DNA of 64,000 bases from a virus. Within the stretch, counting starts at the first letter, position 1, and each line of letters begins with the position of its first letter. The notes under the pieces are model-generated. The model searched no databases. It was not told the origin of the DNA and worked only from the letters and a program-made list of their open reading frames with translations. The stretch is from IMG/VR virus record IMGVR_UViG_3300044641_000885, positions 1 to 64,000 of that record; one strand, written 5' to 3'. Positions 7,632 through 14,662 of this stretch are shown here, piece after piece. The translations under genes and the position numbers were made by a program.

Positions 7632-8057
7632 ATGTCAAAACTAAGCCACCAAAACAAGAAAAATATGCTCTACATGGACATAGCTCACAGGGTAGCTAAA
7701 GAGTCCTATTGTAAACGTTTAGAGGTAGGTGCTGTTATAGTCAAGGATGGGAATATTATATCATTCGGATATAACGGAACCCCTAGCGGCATGCCTAACA
7801 AATGTGAAGAGAACGATGTAACTTTGAGCTACATTCTTCATGCTGAGTCTAACGCTATTACAAAGGCTTGTAAGAGCACCGTAAGTACATTGGGAGCAAG
7901 TATGTATATCACACACTCTTGTTGTCTTGAGTGTGCTAGATTAATCATACAAAGCGGTATCAAAGAAGTGTATTATGCAGAAGAATACAGATCACCCGCA
8001 GGACTTAACCTACTTAAGAATTGTAAAATAAAACTAACCAAACTAACCAAACTATAA
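7632..8057 (+). CDS. Deoxycytidylate (dCMP) deaminase
   Basis: 141 aa from the ATG at 7632; an upstream in-frame TTG at 7620 lies inside the promoter and is rejected. The enzyme converts dCMP to dUMP for dTTP synthesis. The zinc site is present: HAE (H70, E72 as proton shuttle) and CCLEC (C98, C101). The usual Pro in the PCxxC motif is replaced by Cys97, giving three Cys in five positions, which is unusual. The fold core VGAVIVKDGNIISFGYNGTP and the TLGASMYITHS strand fit the ComE/dCMP deaminase family. It starts a short unit with the GroES-like gene (2-nt spacing) and is driven by its own promoter. Confidence 0.85.
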   Translation: MSKLSHQNKKNMLYMDIAHRVAKESYCKRLEVGAVIVKDGNIISFGYNGTPSGMPNKCEENDVTLSYILHAESNAITKACKSTVSTLGASMYITHSCCLECARLIIQSGIKEVYYAEEYRSPAGLNLLKNCKIKLTKLTKL

Positions 8058-8059
8058 AC

Positions 8060-8344
8060 ATGAGCACATTTAAATTAAGAGGACACAGAGTATTACTTAC
8101 TCGTCCTGAGAGAAACGACCTTGGCTTACAACTGAGCAAGGAAATGCAAGAACAACTAATTATAGAAGAGCTTCAGAATATGAAGTCTTTACCTGTATTT
8201 GCAGTTGGAGATGAAGTAACAGACATTTACCCTGGAGACTTGGTACTTATTCCTACTTCTACTTTGATGCATGCAGAAGTAATTAAAGTAGACGACAAAG
8301 ATAGAATCATGGTAAGAGCCATGGATGTTGCAATCATTTGGTAA
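8060..8344 (+). CDS. GroES-like co-chaperonin (T4 gp31-type role, putative)
   Basis: 94 aa. The layout is that of a 10-kDa co-chaperonin: FKLRGHRVLLTRPE at the start (the family's first strand 'RxLVxRxE'), a region corresponding to the mobile loop (here helical/charged, DLGLQLSKEMQEQL), then AVGDEVTDIYPGDLVLIP (the typical 'VGxGDxVxxxKxGDxVLF' strands) and a final EVIKVDDKDRIMVRAMDVAIIW, which matches the family's last strands 'YLILRExDILAII'. Phage co-chaperonins team up with host GroEL to fold capsid proteins. The inserted helical segment differs from cellular GroES, so the call is tentative. Confidence 0.6.
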   Translation: MSTFKLRGHRVLLTRPERNDLGLQLSKEMQEQLIIEELQNMKSLPVFAVGDEVTDIYPGDLVLIPTSTLMHAEVIKVDDKDRIMVRAMDVAIIW

Positions 8345-8350
8345 AAAGAC

Positions 8351-8686
8351 ATGAATAAACTATTTTATTACTCAGAAGTAGAGAAGAGTTCTCACGAAGA
8401 TGAGATGGACATTACCCGCAAAAACGGATACTCTTTTAACATTGACATGGTTATGTTGACTTATCCTGATAAAGATGGATTAGCTATCGTCTTATCTAGT
8501 AATGCAGATAAGATGAACCCTATCGATTATCAATATAAGATTAATCCAGAGACAAAGCAGAAGGAGCCAGTAAAGATTACGAAGTTTGAAGTGACTAGTG
8601 AGCCCATCGTGCTTGTCTTAAAAGACCAAAGTGATATCCAAAGATTCTTAAAAGCTACGGGAGGTCCCGATAAGCTAGAAAGTTAA
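8351..8686 (+). CDS. Hypothetical protein, 111 aa
   Basis: Not recognised. It appears beta-rich (YSFNIDMVMLTYPDKDGLAIVL, KITKFEVTSEPIVLVL) with a final helix (SDIQRFLKAT). It follows the GroES-like gene by 6 nt and precedes a strong terminator, so it ends the dCMP deaminase unit. Confidence 0.65.
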   Translation: MNKLFYYSEVEKSSHEDEMDITRKNGYSFNIDMVMLTYPDKDGLAIVLSSNADKMNPIDYQYKINPETKQKEPVKITKFEVTSEPIVLVLKDQSDIQRFLKATGGPDKLES

Positions 8687-8706
8687 ACCATTTAAAATTA
8701 AATAGT

Positions 8707-8735
8707 AAAGGGGGCTTCGGTCCCCTTTTCTTTTA
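8707..8735 (+). terminator. Rho-independent terminator with UUCG tetraloop
   Basis: Stem AAAGGGG/CCCCTTT (8707-8713 with 8722-8728), extended inwards by a G-U pair and closed by a C(UUCG)G tetraloop, followed by TTTTCTTTT. It ends the 7632-8686 unit. Confidence 0.9.
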
Positions 8736-8748
8736 CTTATAGCTATGG

Positions 8749-8778
8749 TTTACTTTTTTATAGGTTAACTTATATTTG
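8749..8778 (+). promoter_or_regulatory. Promoter of the tail fibre gene
   Basis: TATATTTG (8771-8778) is a full TAnnTTTG -7 element; TTT stands 19 bp upstream (8749-8751) as a weak -33 element. It starts 21 bp after the preceding terminator stem-loop region and ends 8 nt before the ATG at 8787. Confidence 0.65.
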
Positions 8779-8786
8779 TACTAGTT

Positions 8787-11700
8787 ATGCCTAGTAATCC
8801 ACTGTTACCTCAAGAATTGTTGCTTTACATACAAGCATCAGCACAGAATGGTATTGTCCCACCAAGTCTACCTTCTGGATATGTATATGCAACTCCACCA
8901 ACAAGTGACGGGCATTTATACTTAAGAAGGTTTGATGCTGCTTATATTCAGACAGGAATCATTGACCCTAATCGTTTGGGAACAGGAGCTACAGGAGCAG
9001 GTAACCTTTACTTAGCTGACGATGGTACTTGGAAAGCAGTATCTACTGGAGGAGGTGGAGGAGATATGTATAAGTGTTTTCACCCCGACACAGAGTTATT
9101 AACTCTAAACGGCTGGAAAAAAATCACTGACATTTCATTTGATGATGAAGTAGCAACTCTTAATCAAGAGACAAAAGAGTTAGAATATCAAGTACCCAAT
9201 CACATATTTAAATACGAATATGACGGAGAACTATTAGGAAGAGAAACTAAGCAGTTGTCTTATTTGGTTACTCCTAACCATAGGATGTATGTAAGAAAAT
9301 GGTATGGAGGACAAAGAGGACTAGTTTGGTCTGAAGATTTTTATTGGGAAAGAGCCGATGAAGTTTCAGAAAAAATAAGATCGTTTCCAATAACAGCAAA
9401 GTGGATAGGAGTAAAAACAGAAACTAATCCGTTTGGGATTGATGATGATTTGTTTTTAGAATTTTTAGGTTGGTTTTTAGCCGAGGGTTGTGTAGTAGAA
9501 AGTAGAATTTATGTAACTCAGACAAAAAGCACAACACTTGCCGATTGTACTAAAGTTATGGTTGAGATGGCAAGAAGTTTAGAAAGAACTTTGCGTCATC
9601 ACCAAAACGCACACTTCAACTTTAGGCACTCAGAACTAGCAAAGTTTTTAAGTCAATTTGGAAAACACGCCCATAATAAATTTATTCCATCTTTCGTTAA
9701 GAATCTACCTCCAGAAAAGTTAATTTTATTTTATAGTGCCTACTACAAAGGAGACGGTCATCTAAATAGTAATAATATTACTACTGTATCAAAAAGAATG
9801 GCTGATGATTTACAAGAAATAATCTTAAAACTTGGAGGATACGCCACAATTACAAAATGCTCTCCTACAATTACTTCGTACGGTGTTCGAGACTTTTACA
9901 GACTAAATTGTAATTTCAATAACTTACAAGGAAGCACCGCTAAAAAAGACAATTATAAAATTGATTACAAAGGGTTCGTACATTGTGTAGAAGTAGATAA
10001 TTCTACTCTATATACAAGATTTAACGGAAAACCTGTATTTTTAGGAAACTCTACCTACGATGTAGACAATGACGGAGTAGTAGATAGTGCAGAGAGAACC
10101 GAAATTATAGTAAGGAACTCTACTGGTTCTACTCTAACTAAAGGTACAATTGTTTATTTAAGTGGAGCAACAGGAAACAGACCTAATGCCTTAAGAGCCC
10201 AAGCACATACTGAGGCTACTTCTTCAAAGACCATAGGTATGGTTGAAGCAGATATTCCGAATAACTCTGACGGATATGTTGCAACAAACGGAACTCTTCA
10301 CAACTTAGATACTTCGGCATTTACGGCTGGAGATGCTGTTTGGTTGTCTGCTACCACAGCAGGAGGAATAACAAGTACAATTCCAGCAGAACCCAATCAT
10401 ACAGTATTTATCGGGTATATTGCTAGAGCTCACCCTACCCAAGGTAGGATAGTTCTTCATATTCAAAACGGATATGAGTTAAATGAGTTGCACGGAGTTC
10501 AAATTTCCTCTGAGGCCAACAACGACCTTCTAGTTTATGAAACTTCAACTACTCTTTGGAAGAACAAAAGCATATCTACCATCTTCGGAGGTACTCCTTT
10601 GGTCTCAGTTCCTACCCTAGCACAAGTAACCACAGCAGGGAACACTACCACCAATGCGATTACTGTAGGAAATGCAACAACAAACAATTTAACAATTGAT
10701 GGTACAGGTTCGATATTAGTTACCTCAACTGCCTATGCCAACTCAGCAAGAATAGGAACAATTGGAGGATTTGACTTTTTATACGGTGCTTTTAGGGGGT
10801 TATTTATTGGTAACAACACCAATATGGGTAGGTGGGGAATTACTACAGTTAATGCACAAAGTTTACATATATGGCAACAAGCCAATAATCCAATAATTTT
10901 TGCGACAAATAATACAGAGGCAATGCGGATTGCCCCTAGTAATAATATCCTCATAGGCACTACTACCGATGCAGGATATAAGTTAGATGTTAATGGGACT
11001 TTAAGAACTACATCTAGTACTTATTTAGCTACCACCGCTGGTTTAGTGGGTATTGGAACAACGTCTCCCTCTGCTGCTCTTCATGTACAATCTGGTGCAG
11101 GAGGAAGAACTACTCTTGTATTCATAAGATCGATGAATTCTGCTGCTGAGCCAGCATTGCAATTTGCTAATAGCCTAGGTAACTTAGCTAAAATTGGCGG
11201 TATAAGCGGAGGAGGTTTGTATTTTGAAAATTCTACTACAGAGGTTATAAGGCTCTCCTCAACAGGAAATCTTCTCATAAACACAACCACAGATAGTGGC
11301 TATAAGTTAGATGTAAATGGTACTGCAAGAGTGCAGGGAAACGCACAATTCGGCACAGGTTTCTATTGGGATAACACGAATGCACGTTTGGGAATTGGTA
11401 CGACTAGTCCTGACAATAAAATAAGTGTTCTATCCATAGCAGGTGAGCAAACGATTATAAATATTGGTAAATCAAGTGTAGTCAATCAGGGAGTAAGCTC
11501 AATTTCATTTGGAGTAAATAATGGTACTTATAATAGCACAGGTCTGTTTAAGTATGAGGTAGGATTAGGTTTTGAAGGATTTGTATTTTCAACAGGTTCA
11601 ACTGCTAATTTGCTAACTATTAGAAATGATAGAGTTGGTATTGGCACATTATCACCTGGTGGAAGAACTGAAATTAGGACTACAAACGATAACGGGTTAT

Positions 11701-12950
11701 TATTGACTGCTAGTTCAGTAGACTCGACTTTTGGTCCTGTATTGGCTTTCCAAACAACAACAGGTTCAACAGGCATTGGTTCAGGTTCAGCTGATGTTAT
11801 AGTAAAAGGTCATAGAAGCGGATTACTTCGTTTTTCAAATAGAATTATTGGAAACACTTTAGACATAGCATCCACAGGCAATGTACTAATCGGAACCACT
11901 ACTGATGCTGGGTACAAGTTGGATGTGAATGGTACTGCTCAGCTAGGTAATAGTTCTATTACGGGTTTAAGCATATTGACATTGACTTCCTCATTTGGTA
12001 GTGTTGGATTAAGGGTTGGAGGAGGCGGAGCATTGCAAATAACGAGTGCGCTCACTGTGCTGGGAAGCAATGTGATAGTTTCTGATTATTTTTCAGGTGT
12101 TCGTATTCTTTTAGGAAATGGAAATGCAAGATTAGCCGCAAGTAATACAAGTTGGTTAGACGCACAAAACGTAAGTGGAACGTCAGCCGCAGGAAATTTG
12201 TCTGCAAATCTTGGAACATTTGGAACTACTTACGCTATAATTAATGCATCCGCACAAGTAGAAATAGCATCAACTACTCGTGGATTCCTACAACCACGCA
12301 TGACCAATGCTCAAGCAGTAGCAATTACTACGCCTGCAACTGGTCTTCAAGCATACGACACCACAAACAACAAAAACTTACTCTACAACGGAACTGCTTG
12401 GCAGAACATAGCAACTGAAAGTTGGGTAACAGCACAAGGCTATACCAATAACACAGGAACAGTAACTTCAGTAGCAACAGGTACAGGACTGACTGGAGGA
12501 ACAATTACTGGTAGTGGAACTATATCTCTAGCTAACACCGCTGTAACAGCAGGTGCTTATACAAACGCAAACATCACCGTAGACGCACAGGGAAGAATCA
12601 CCGCTGCTTCTAATGGAAGTGGAGGTGGGGGTTCTACAAGTACGATAAGTATAGGTGCTACTTCTAGTAGTAATGTGTACAGTTCTGCTTCAGTTGTTGG
12701 ACATATGAAGTTTGAGTATTGGTCAACTGATAACCCAGCCTCAGGTAAACAAGAGACAGGTGTTTTGTATGTTACTTACTACCCAGGTCCTATAGGCGGA
12801 TTTAACTATTGGCTAGATGTTCAAACAACAACCCCCGACAGTACTGCTCCTTTGAGTTTTACTATTACAGGAGGTCCCACCTTGGATATTAACATAACTA
12901 ACCCGAATCCATACGGTGTGGACATTACTTATAAAATTACTACTTTTTAA
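8787..12950 (+). CDS. Tail fibre protein interrupted by an intein
   Basis: 1387 aa precursor; removing the intein leaves 1062 aa. The N-terminus (PSNPLLPQELLLYIQ) and the Gly-rich linker before GDMYK resemble the virion-anchoring part of Bacteroidota phage fibres. The C-terminal extein carries many fibre-type beta repeats: three copies of an 18-residue GTTTDAGYKLDVNGT unit and several GIGTTSP units. The last 300 residues have the AVAITTPATGLQAYDTTNNK and GTVTSVATGTGLTGGTITGSGTI segments typical of these fibres, ending in a beta-rich receptor-binding-type domain. Unlike other structural genes it lies on the + strand with the early genes, but has its own host-type promoter. No tape-measure or chaperone domain is visible. 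Confidence 0.85.
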   Translation: MPSNPLLPQELLLYIQASAQNGIVPPSLPSGYVYATPPTSDGHLYLRRFDAAYIQTGIIDPNRLGTGATGAGNLYLADDGTWKAVSTGGGGGDMYKCFHPDTELLTLNGWKKITDISFDDEVATLNQETKELEYQVPNHIFKYEYDGELLGRETKQLSYLVTPNHRMYVRKWYGGQRGLVWSEDFYWERADEVSEKIRSFPITAKWIGVKTETNPFGIDDDLFLEFLGWFLAEGCVVESRIYVTQTKSTTLADCTKVMVEMARSLERTLRHHQNAHFNFRHSELAKFLSQFGKHAHNKFIPSFVKNLPPEKLILFYSAYYKGDGHLNSNNITTVSKRMADDLQEIILKLGGYATITKCSPTITSYGVRDFYRLNCNFNNLQGSTAKKDNYKIDYKGFVHCVEVDNSTLYTRFNGKPVFLGNSTYDVDNDGVVDSAERTEIIVRNSTGSTLTKGTIVYLSGATGNRPNALRAQAHTEATSSKTIGMVEADIPNNSDGYVATNGTLHNLDTSAFTAGDAVWLSATTAGGITSTIPAEPNHTVFIGYIARAHPTQGRIVLHIQNGYELNELHGVQISSEANNDLLVYETSTTLWKNKSISTIFGGTPLVSVPTLAQVTTAGNTTTNAITVGNATTNNLTIDGTGSILVTSTAYANSARIGTIGGFDFLYGAFRGLFIGNNTNMGRWGITTVNAQSLHIWQQANNPIIFATNNTEAMRIAPSNNILIGTTTDAGYKLDVNGTLRTTSSTYLATTAGLVGIGTTSPSAALHVQSGAGGRTTLVFIRSMNSAAEPALQFANSLGNLAKIGGISGGGLYFENSTTEVIRLSSTGNLLINTTTDSGYKLDVNGTARVQGNAQFGTGFYWDNTNARLGIGTTSPDNKISVLSIAGEQTIINIGKSSVVNQGVSSISFGVNNGTYNSTGLFKYEVGLGFEGFVFSTGSTANLLTIRNDRVGIGTLSPGGRTEIRTTNDNGLLLTASSVDSTFGPVLAFQTTTGSTGIGSGSADVIVKGHRSGLLRFSNRIIGNTLDIASTGNVLIGTTTDAGYKLDVNGTAQLGNSSITGLSILTLTSSFGSVGLRVGGGGALQITSALTVLGSNVIVSDYFSGVRILLGNGNARLAASNTSWLDAQNVSGTSAAGNLSANLGTFGTTYAIINASAQVEIASTTRGFLQPRMTNAQAVAITTPATGLQAYDTTNNKNLLYNGTAWQNIATESWVTAQGYTNNTGTVTSVATGTGLTGGTITGSGTISLANTAVTAGAYTNANITVDAQGRITAASNGSGGGGSTSTISIGATSSSNVYSSASVVGHMKFEYWSTDNPASGKQETGVLYVTYYPGPIGGFNYWLDVQTTTPDSTAPLSFTITGGPTLDINITNPNPYGVDITYKITTF
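9075..10049 (+). mobile_element. Intein with LAGLIDADG homing endonuclease, inside the tail fibre gene
   Basis: 325 residues, precursor positions 97-421. Splice start is Cys97 in MYK/CFHPDTELLTLNGW (block A). Block B TPNH has T162 and H165. Two LAGLIDADG-type helices are LGWFLAEG (227-234) and FYSAYYKGDGH (315-325). Block F is HCVEVDN, and block G is NGKPVFLGN ending in Asn421 before +1 Ser422. The penultimate residue is Gly instead of the common His, a known variant. All residues needed for splicing are present, so it is probably active. Joined exteins would read GGGGDMYK-STYDVDNDG, a natural fibre sequence. The insert's wording (many TTT, TTA, GAA codons) appears more AT-rich than the exteins, in line with a mobile element. 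Confidence 0.92.
10947..11000 (+). repeat. Fibre repeat unit 1 (GTTTDAGYKLDVNGT)
   Basis: Precursor residues 721-738, sequence ILIGTTTDAGYKLDVNGT. First of three near-identical copies. Confidence 0.85.
11271..11324 (+). repeat. Fibre repeat unit 2
   Basis: Precursor residues 829-846, LLINTTTDSGYKLDVNGT, differing from unit 1 at four positions. Confidence 0.85.
11883..11936 (+). repeat. Fibre repeat unit 3
   Basis: Precursor residues 1033-1050, VLIGTTTDAGYKLDVNGT, differing from unit 1 only in its first residue while the DNA carries many synonymous differences. Confidence 0.85.
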
Positions 12951-12960
12951 TTTTAAGCAT

Positions 12961-12968
12961 TATATTTG
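12961..12968 (+). promoter_or_regulatory. Possible promoter -7 element before the 12973 gene
   Basis: TATATTTG matches TAnnTTTG and lies 4 nt before the ATG at 12973, just after the tail fibre stop. No clear TTG -33 element stands 19-20 bp upstream, so this may be weak or accidental. Confidence 0.4.
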
Positions 12969-12972
12969 AAGT

Positions 12973-13251
12973 ATGATTAAGATTCAAGATGTCGTTGTAC
13001 CAACCAAAGGAACTGCAAAGTACTTCAATATTATTGCGTTAAACTTTCCAATGAATCCACCTTCTGTTACTTTTTACTGGCAGATATTCTCTGAAGTAGA
13101 AGATGAAGAAGAACAAGTTAAAGCTGGTAGCTCATTGATGGATGGTAACTTAACTATGAATGAAGAAGAGTATAACCTATGGGCTGCTGACGATAGCTAC
13201 GTAGTGAATTGGGCATTAGCACAACTTAACTTTGTAAAATCAATTAACTAA
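12973..13251 (+). CDS. Small tail-fibre companion protein, 92 aa (unknown function)
   Basis: Not recognised in function. It starts with a beta-rich part (IKIQDVVVPTKGTAKYFNIIALNF, PSVTFYWQIFS) and ends with LTMNEEEYNLWAADDSYVVNWALAQL. A 'L-x-M-x-x-x-x-Y-x-x-W...DD-Y-V-x-x-W' ending is common in small proteins encoded directly after fibre genes in Bacteroidota phages, so it probably helps fibre assembly or tail attachment. It is directly downstream of the fibre gene. Confidence 0.6.
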   Translation: MIKIQDVVVPTKGTAKYFNIIALNFPMNPPSVTFYWQIFSEVEDEEEQVKAGSSLMDGNLTMNEEEYNLWAADDSYVVNWALAQLNFVKSIN

Positions 13252-13270
13252 AATTAACTAAAATTAACTA
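13241..13270 (+). repeat. Three tandem 10-bp repeats (AAATTAACTA)
   Basis: Three successive copies (first one begins with C) span the stop codon of the 92 aa gene and the intergenic gap. Related AACTAA runs occur at 2994-3004 and 8031-8052, all at gene ends. Confidence 0.8.
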
Positions 13271-13275
13271 TTAAT

Positions 13276-13548
13276 ATGTCTATCAAAACAATCAACCTAA
13301 ACAATCCTTTAACCGACTTAGATGGTAAGGAGATTCCAGATTCCAACATTGGAAAGATCGTAGCTCAAATGCTTGTAACTGCAACTAAAGGAGATGCTCT
13401 CAAGTTTATGGCTTGGGCTCTTAAACTACATGCTGGTGAAAGTATTGAAATTGATCCTAGTGACTTGGAAACTCTCAAGAGTTTCATAAAAGAGCATGAA
13501 CAGTTGACTATTCTTTCTAAAGCACAAATTCTGCAGTGCATTGATTAA
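13276..13548 (+). CDS. Small phage protein, 90 aa (possible fibre or tail accessory)
   Basis: Function not recognised. The sequence runs LNNPLTDLDGKEIPDSNIGKIVAQMLVTATKGDALKFMAWALKLHAGE in pieces, then SIEIDPSDLETLKSFIKEH and a final helix. A short DLDGKE start, a helical middle and a 'D-x-x-D-L-x-x-L-K' ending is a familiar layout of small proteins placed near fibre genes in this type of phage. It ends the plus-strand arm, 52 nt before the terminator stem. Confidence 0.6.
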   Translation: MSIKTINLNNPLTDLDGKEIPDSNIGKIVAQMLVTATKGDALKFMAWALKLHAGESIEIDPSDLETLKSFIKEHEQLTILSKAQILQCID

Positions 13549-13600
13549 ATTTATCTAAGAGCCATAGTTAGTTTAGTATCTTCCTACGGTCACTGTTCTA

Positions 13601-13629
13601 ACCCTCACCAACTTGGTGGGGGTTTTTTT
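13601..13629 (+). terminator. Terminator closing the plus-strand arm
   Basis: Stem of ten pairs (13601-13610 with 13614-13623; one T-G wobble, loop ACT), followed by seven T residues. The T-run overlaps the end of the converging minus-strand gene. The reverse direction has no T-run, so it acts mainly on the + strand. Confidence 0.88.
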
Positions 13630-13909
13630 ATGCGTCGGGTAAATCTTTTAGATATAATACCTTTGGCTGATCTACGTGTTCTGTGAAGACAACCTGTAAG
13701 CCCTCTATAGAGAGTATCTTTACTTCAAAGATGATGTCTTCGGACACGTCGTCAATTAGCTTGAAGAGTTCTTTAATAAGAACTACATACTGTTCTTTAG
13801 TTAAAAGAATAGCATTAGGGTAGATACCCTTTTGTCTCTTTAACCCTGCATCTTTCTCAGACTCTAGGTAATAAGAATTGATTGCTTGTTGTACTTCATA
13901 TAAGTTCAT
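13628..13909 (-). CDS. Hypothetical protein, 93 aa, last gene of the late arm
   Basis: Not recognised. The N-terminal half is helical (YEVQQAINSYYLESEKDAG) and includes a segment LLTKEQYVVLIKELFKLIDD; the second half is beta-rich (IIFEVKILSIEGLQVVFTEH). It follows the secreted nuclease gene by 11 nt and is the promoter-distal gene of the lysis/signalling operon. There is no membrane segment or signal peptide. A nuclease inhibitor or modulator is conceivable from position alone, but nothing in the sequence shows it. Confidence 0.6.
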   Translation of the reverse strand: MNLYEVQQAINSYYLESEKDAGLKRQKGIYPNAILLTKEQYVVLIKELFKLIDDVSEDIIFEVKILSIEGLQVVFTEHVDQPKVLYLKDLPDA

Positions 13910-13920
13910 AACAGTAAATA

Positions 13921-14499
13921 TTACTGCACCTTATACTTAGTATAGTCTGTGGTATTAGGTGCTTCGTTTGCAAAATAATAGACTTCTTTCTTATTTCCAA
14001 ACTTTATGGTCTTATAAAAGGCAGTAGGTACAGTTGCACCTGTAGGTAACTTGACAGCTTTAGGGCCATAAATCACCCTTATCTCTACTTCTACTTTAGT
14101 TGTCTTAGCCAGCTCTCTCTCGTAAGCTTCCAGTAATCTCCAAGCACCTCTGTTAAGTTTCTCGTGTTGTAAGATACAATTCAAGTAAGAGAAGGTCTGC
14201 CACAGAGTTTCTCTAGTACAGTTAAAGTCAGCTGCTGGTGCACAATGTCCTTTGTCCCAAACATTTCCTTCATAATCCTTTCCGTCTGAGGTCTTTACAC
14301 TATCATTAGTGTAAAAGTCCATTCCTTTACGAGGATAAGAACCTGTAGGGCATTGTACCGTGTACCATACACGTTTAGGTTGTTGCAGAATCTCAGAATA
14401 AACACAAGAATAGATTGGTGTTTTGATAAACACGCTGTCTCTTTGAGCACTTAGAAAGGTGGTAACAAAGAGGAATAAGGATAAAGTAAAATTTCTCAT
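13921..14499 (-). CDS. Secreted DNA/RNA non-specific endonuclease (NucA family)
   Basis: 192 aa from the ATG at 14499. A longer frame starting at 14553 would place 18 residues before a classic signal peptide (MRNFTLSLFLFVTTFLSAQ), so the inner ATG is chosen. The enzyme cuts DNA and RNA non-specifically with one metal ion. The active-site motif DRGH appears as DKGH (D82-H85), followed by FSYLNCILQHEKLNRGAW with the Asn ligands N107 and N116, as in the NucA/EndoG fold. The enzyme would act in the periplasm or outside. It follows membrane and signalling genes in the lysis operon. It could degrade host DNA released on lysis or entering DNA of other phages. Confidence 0.85.
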   Translation of the reverse strand: MRNFTLSLFLFVTTFLSAQRDSVFIKTPIYSCVYSEILQQPKRVWYTVQCPTGSYPRKGMDFYTNDSVKTSDGKDYEGNVWDKGHCAPAADFNCTRETLWQTFSYLNCILQHEKLNRGAWRLLEAYERELAKTTKVEVEIRVIYGPKAVKLPTGATVPTAFYKTIKFGNKKEVYYFANEAPNTTDYTKYKVQ

Positions 14500-14512
14500 A
14501 CACAAATGTATG

Positions 14513-14662
14513 TTATAAATCCATTCTTTCCTTCTTAGCAAAATGCTGGTCAAAGAAAAAACTCAAACCAAAAGCTAGAATAATAATCATAGAAGCATTA
14601 AAGAAGCATACGATGTATACCTCTGCTACTTTTGCCCACTCTTGTATTGATAATAGTATCAT
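14513..14662 (-). CDS. 49-aa single-pass membrane protein
   Basis: A short gene. The frame starts with ATG at 14662, overlapping the stop of the upstream gene by ATGA (14659-14662), and ends 13 nt before the nuclease start. The protein begins with a short amphipathic part (MILLSIQEWAKVAEVY), then one hydrophobic helix (residues ~15-38: IVCFFNASMIIILAFGLSFFF) and a basic tail (AKKER). This gap would otherwise be unexplained. The stop/start overlap style is the same as in the two upstream genes, which is the main support. A small membrane partner of the neighbouring kinase/coiled-coil proteins, or an antiholin/pinholin-like protein, is possible. Confidence 0.7.
   Translation of the reverse strand: MILLSIQEWAKVAEVYIVCFFNASMIIILAFGLSFFFDQHFAKKERMDL

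Noticed and set aside
10900-12950. Diversity-generating retroelement acting on the fibre gene
   Set aside because: The fibre repeats could suggest variation, but I found no reverse transcriptase or template repeat in the window.
12930-12968. Full promoter before the 12973 gene
   Set aside because: Only the -7 element TATATTTG is convincing; no TTG stands at 19-20 bp, so I list only the -7 element with low confidence.
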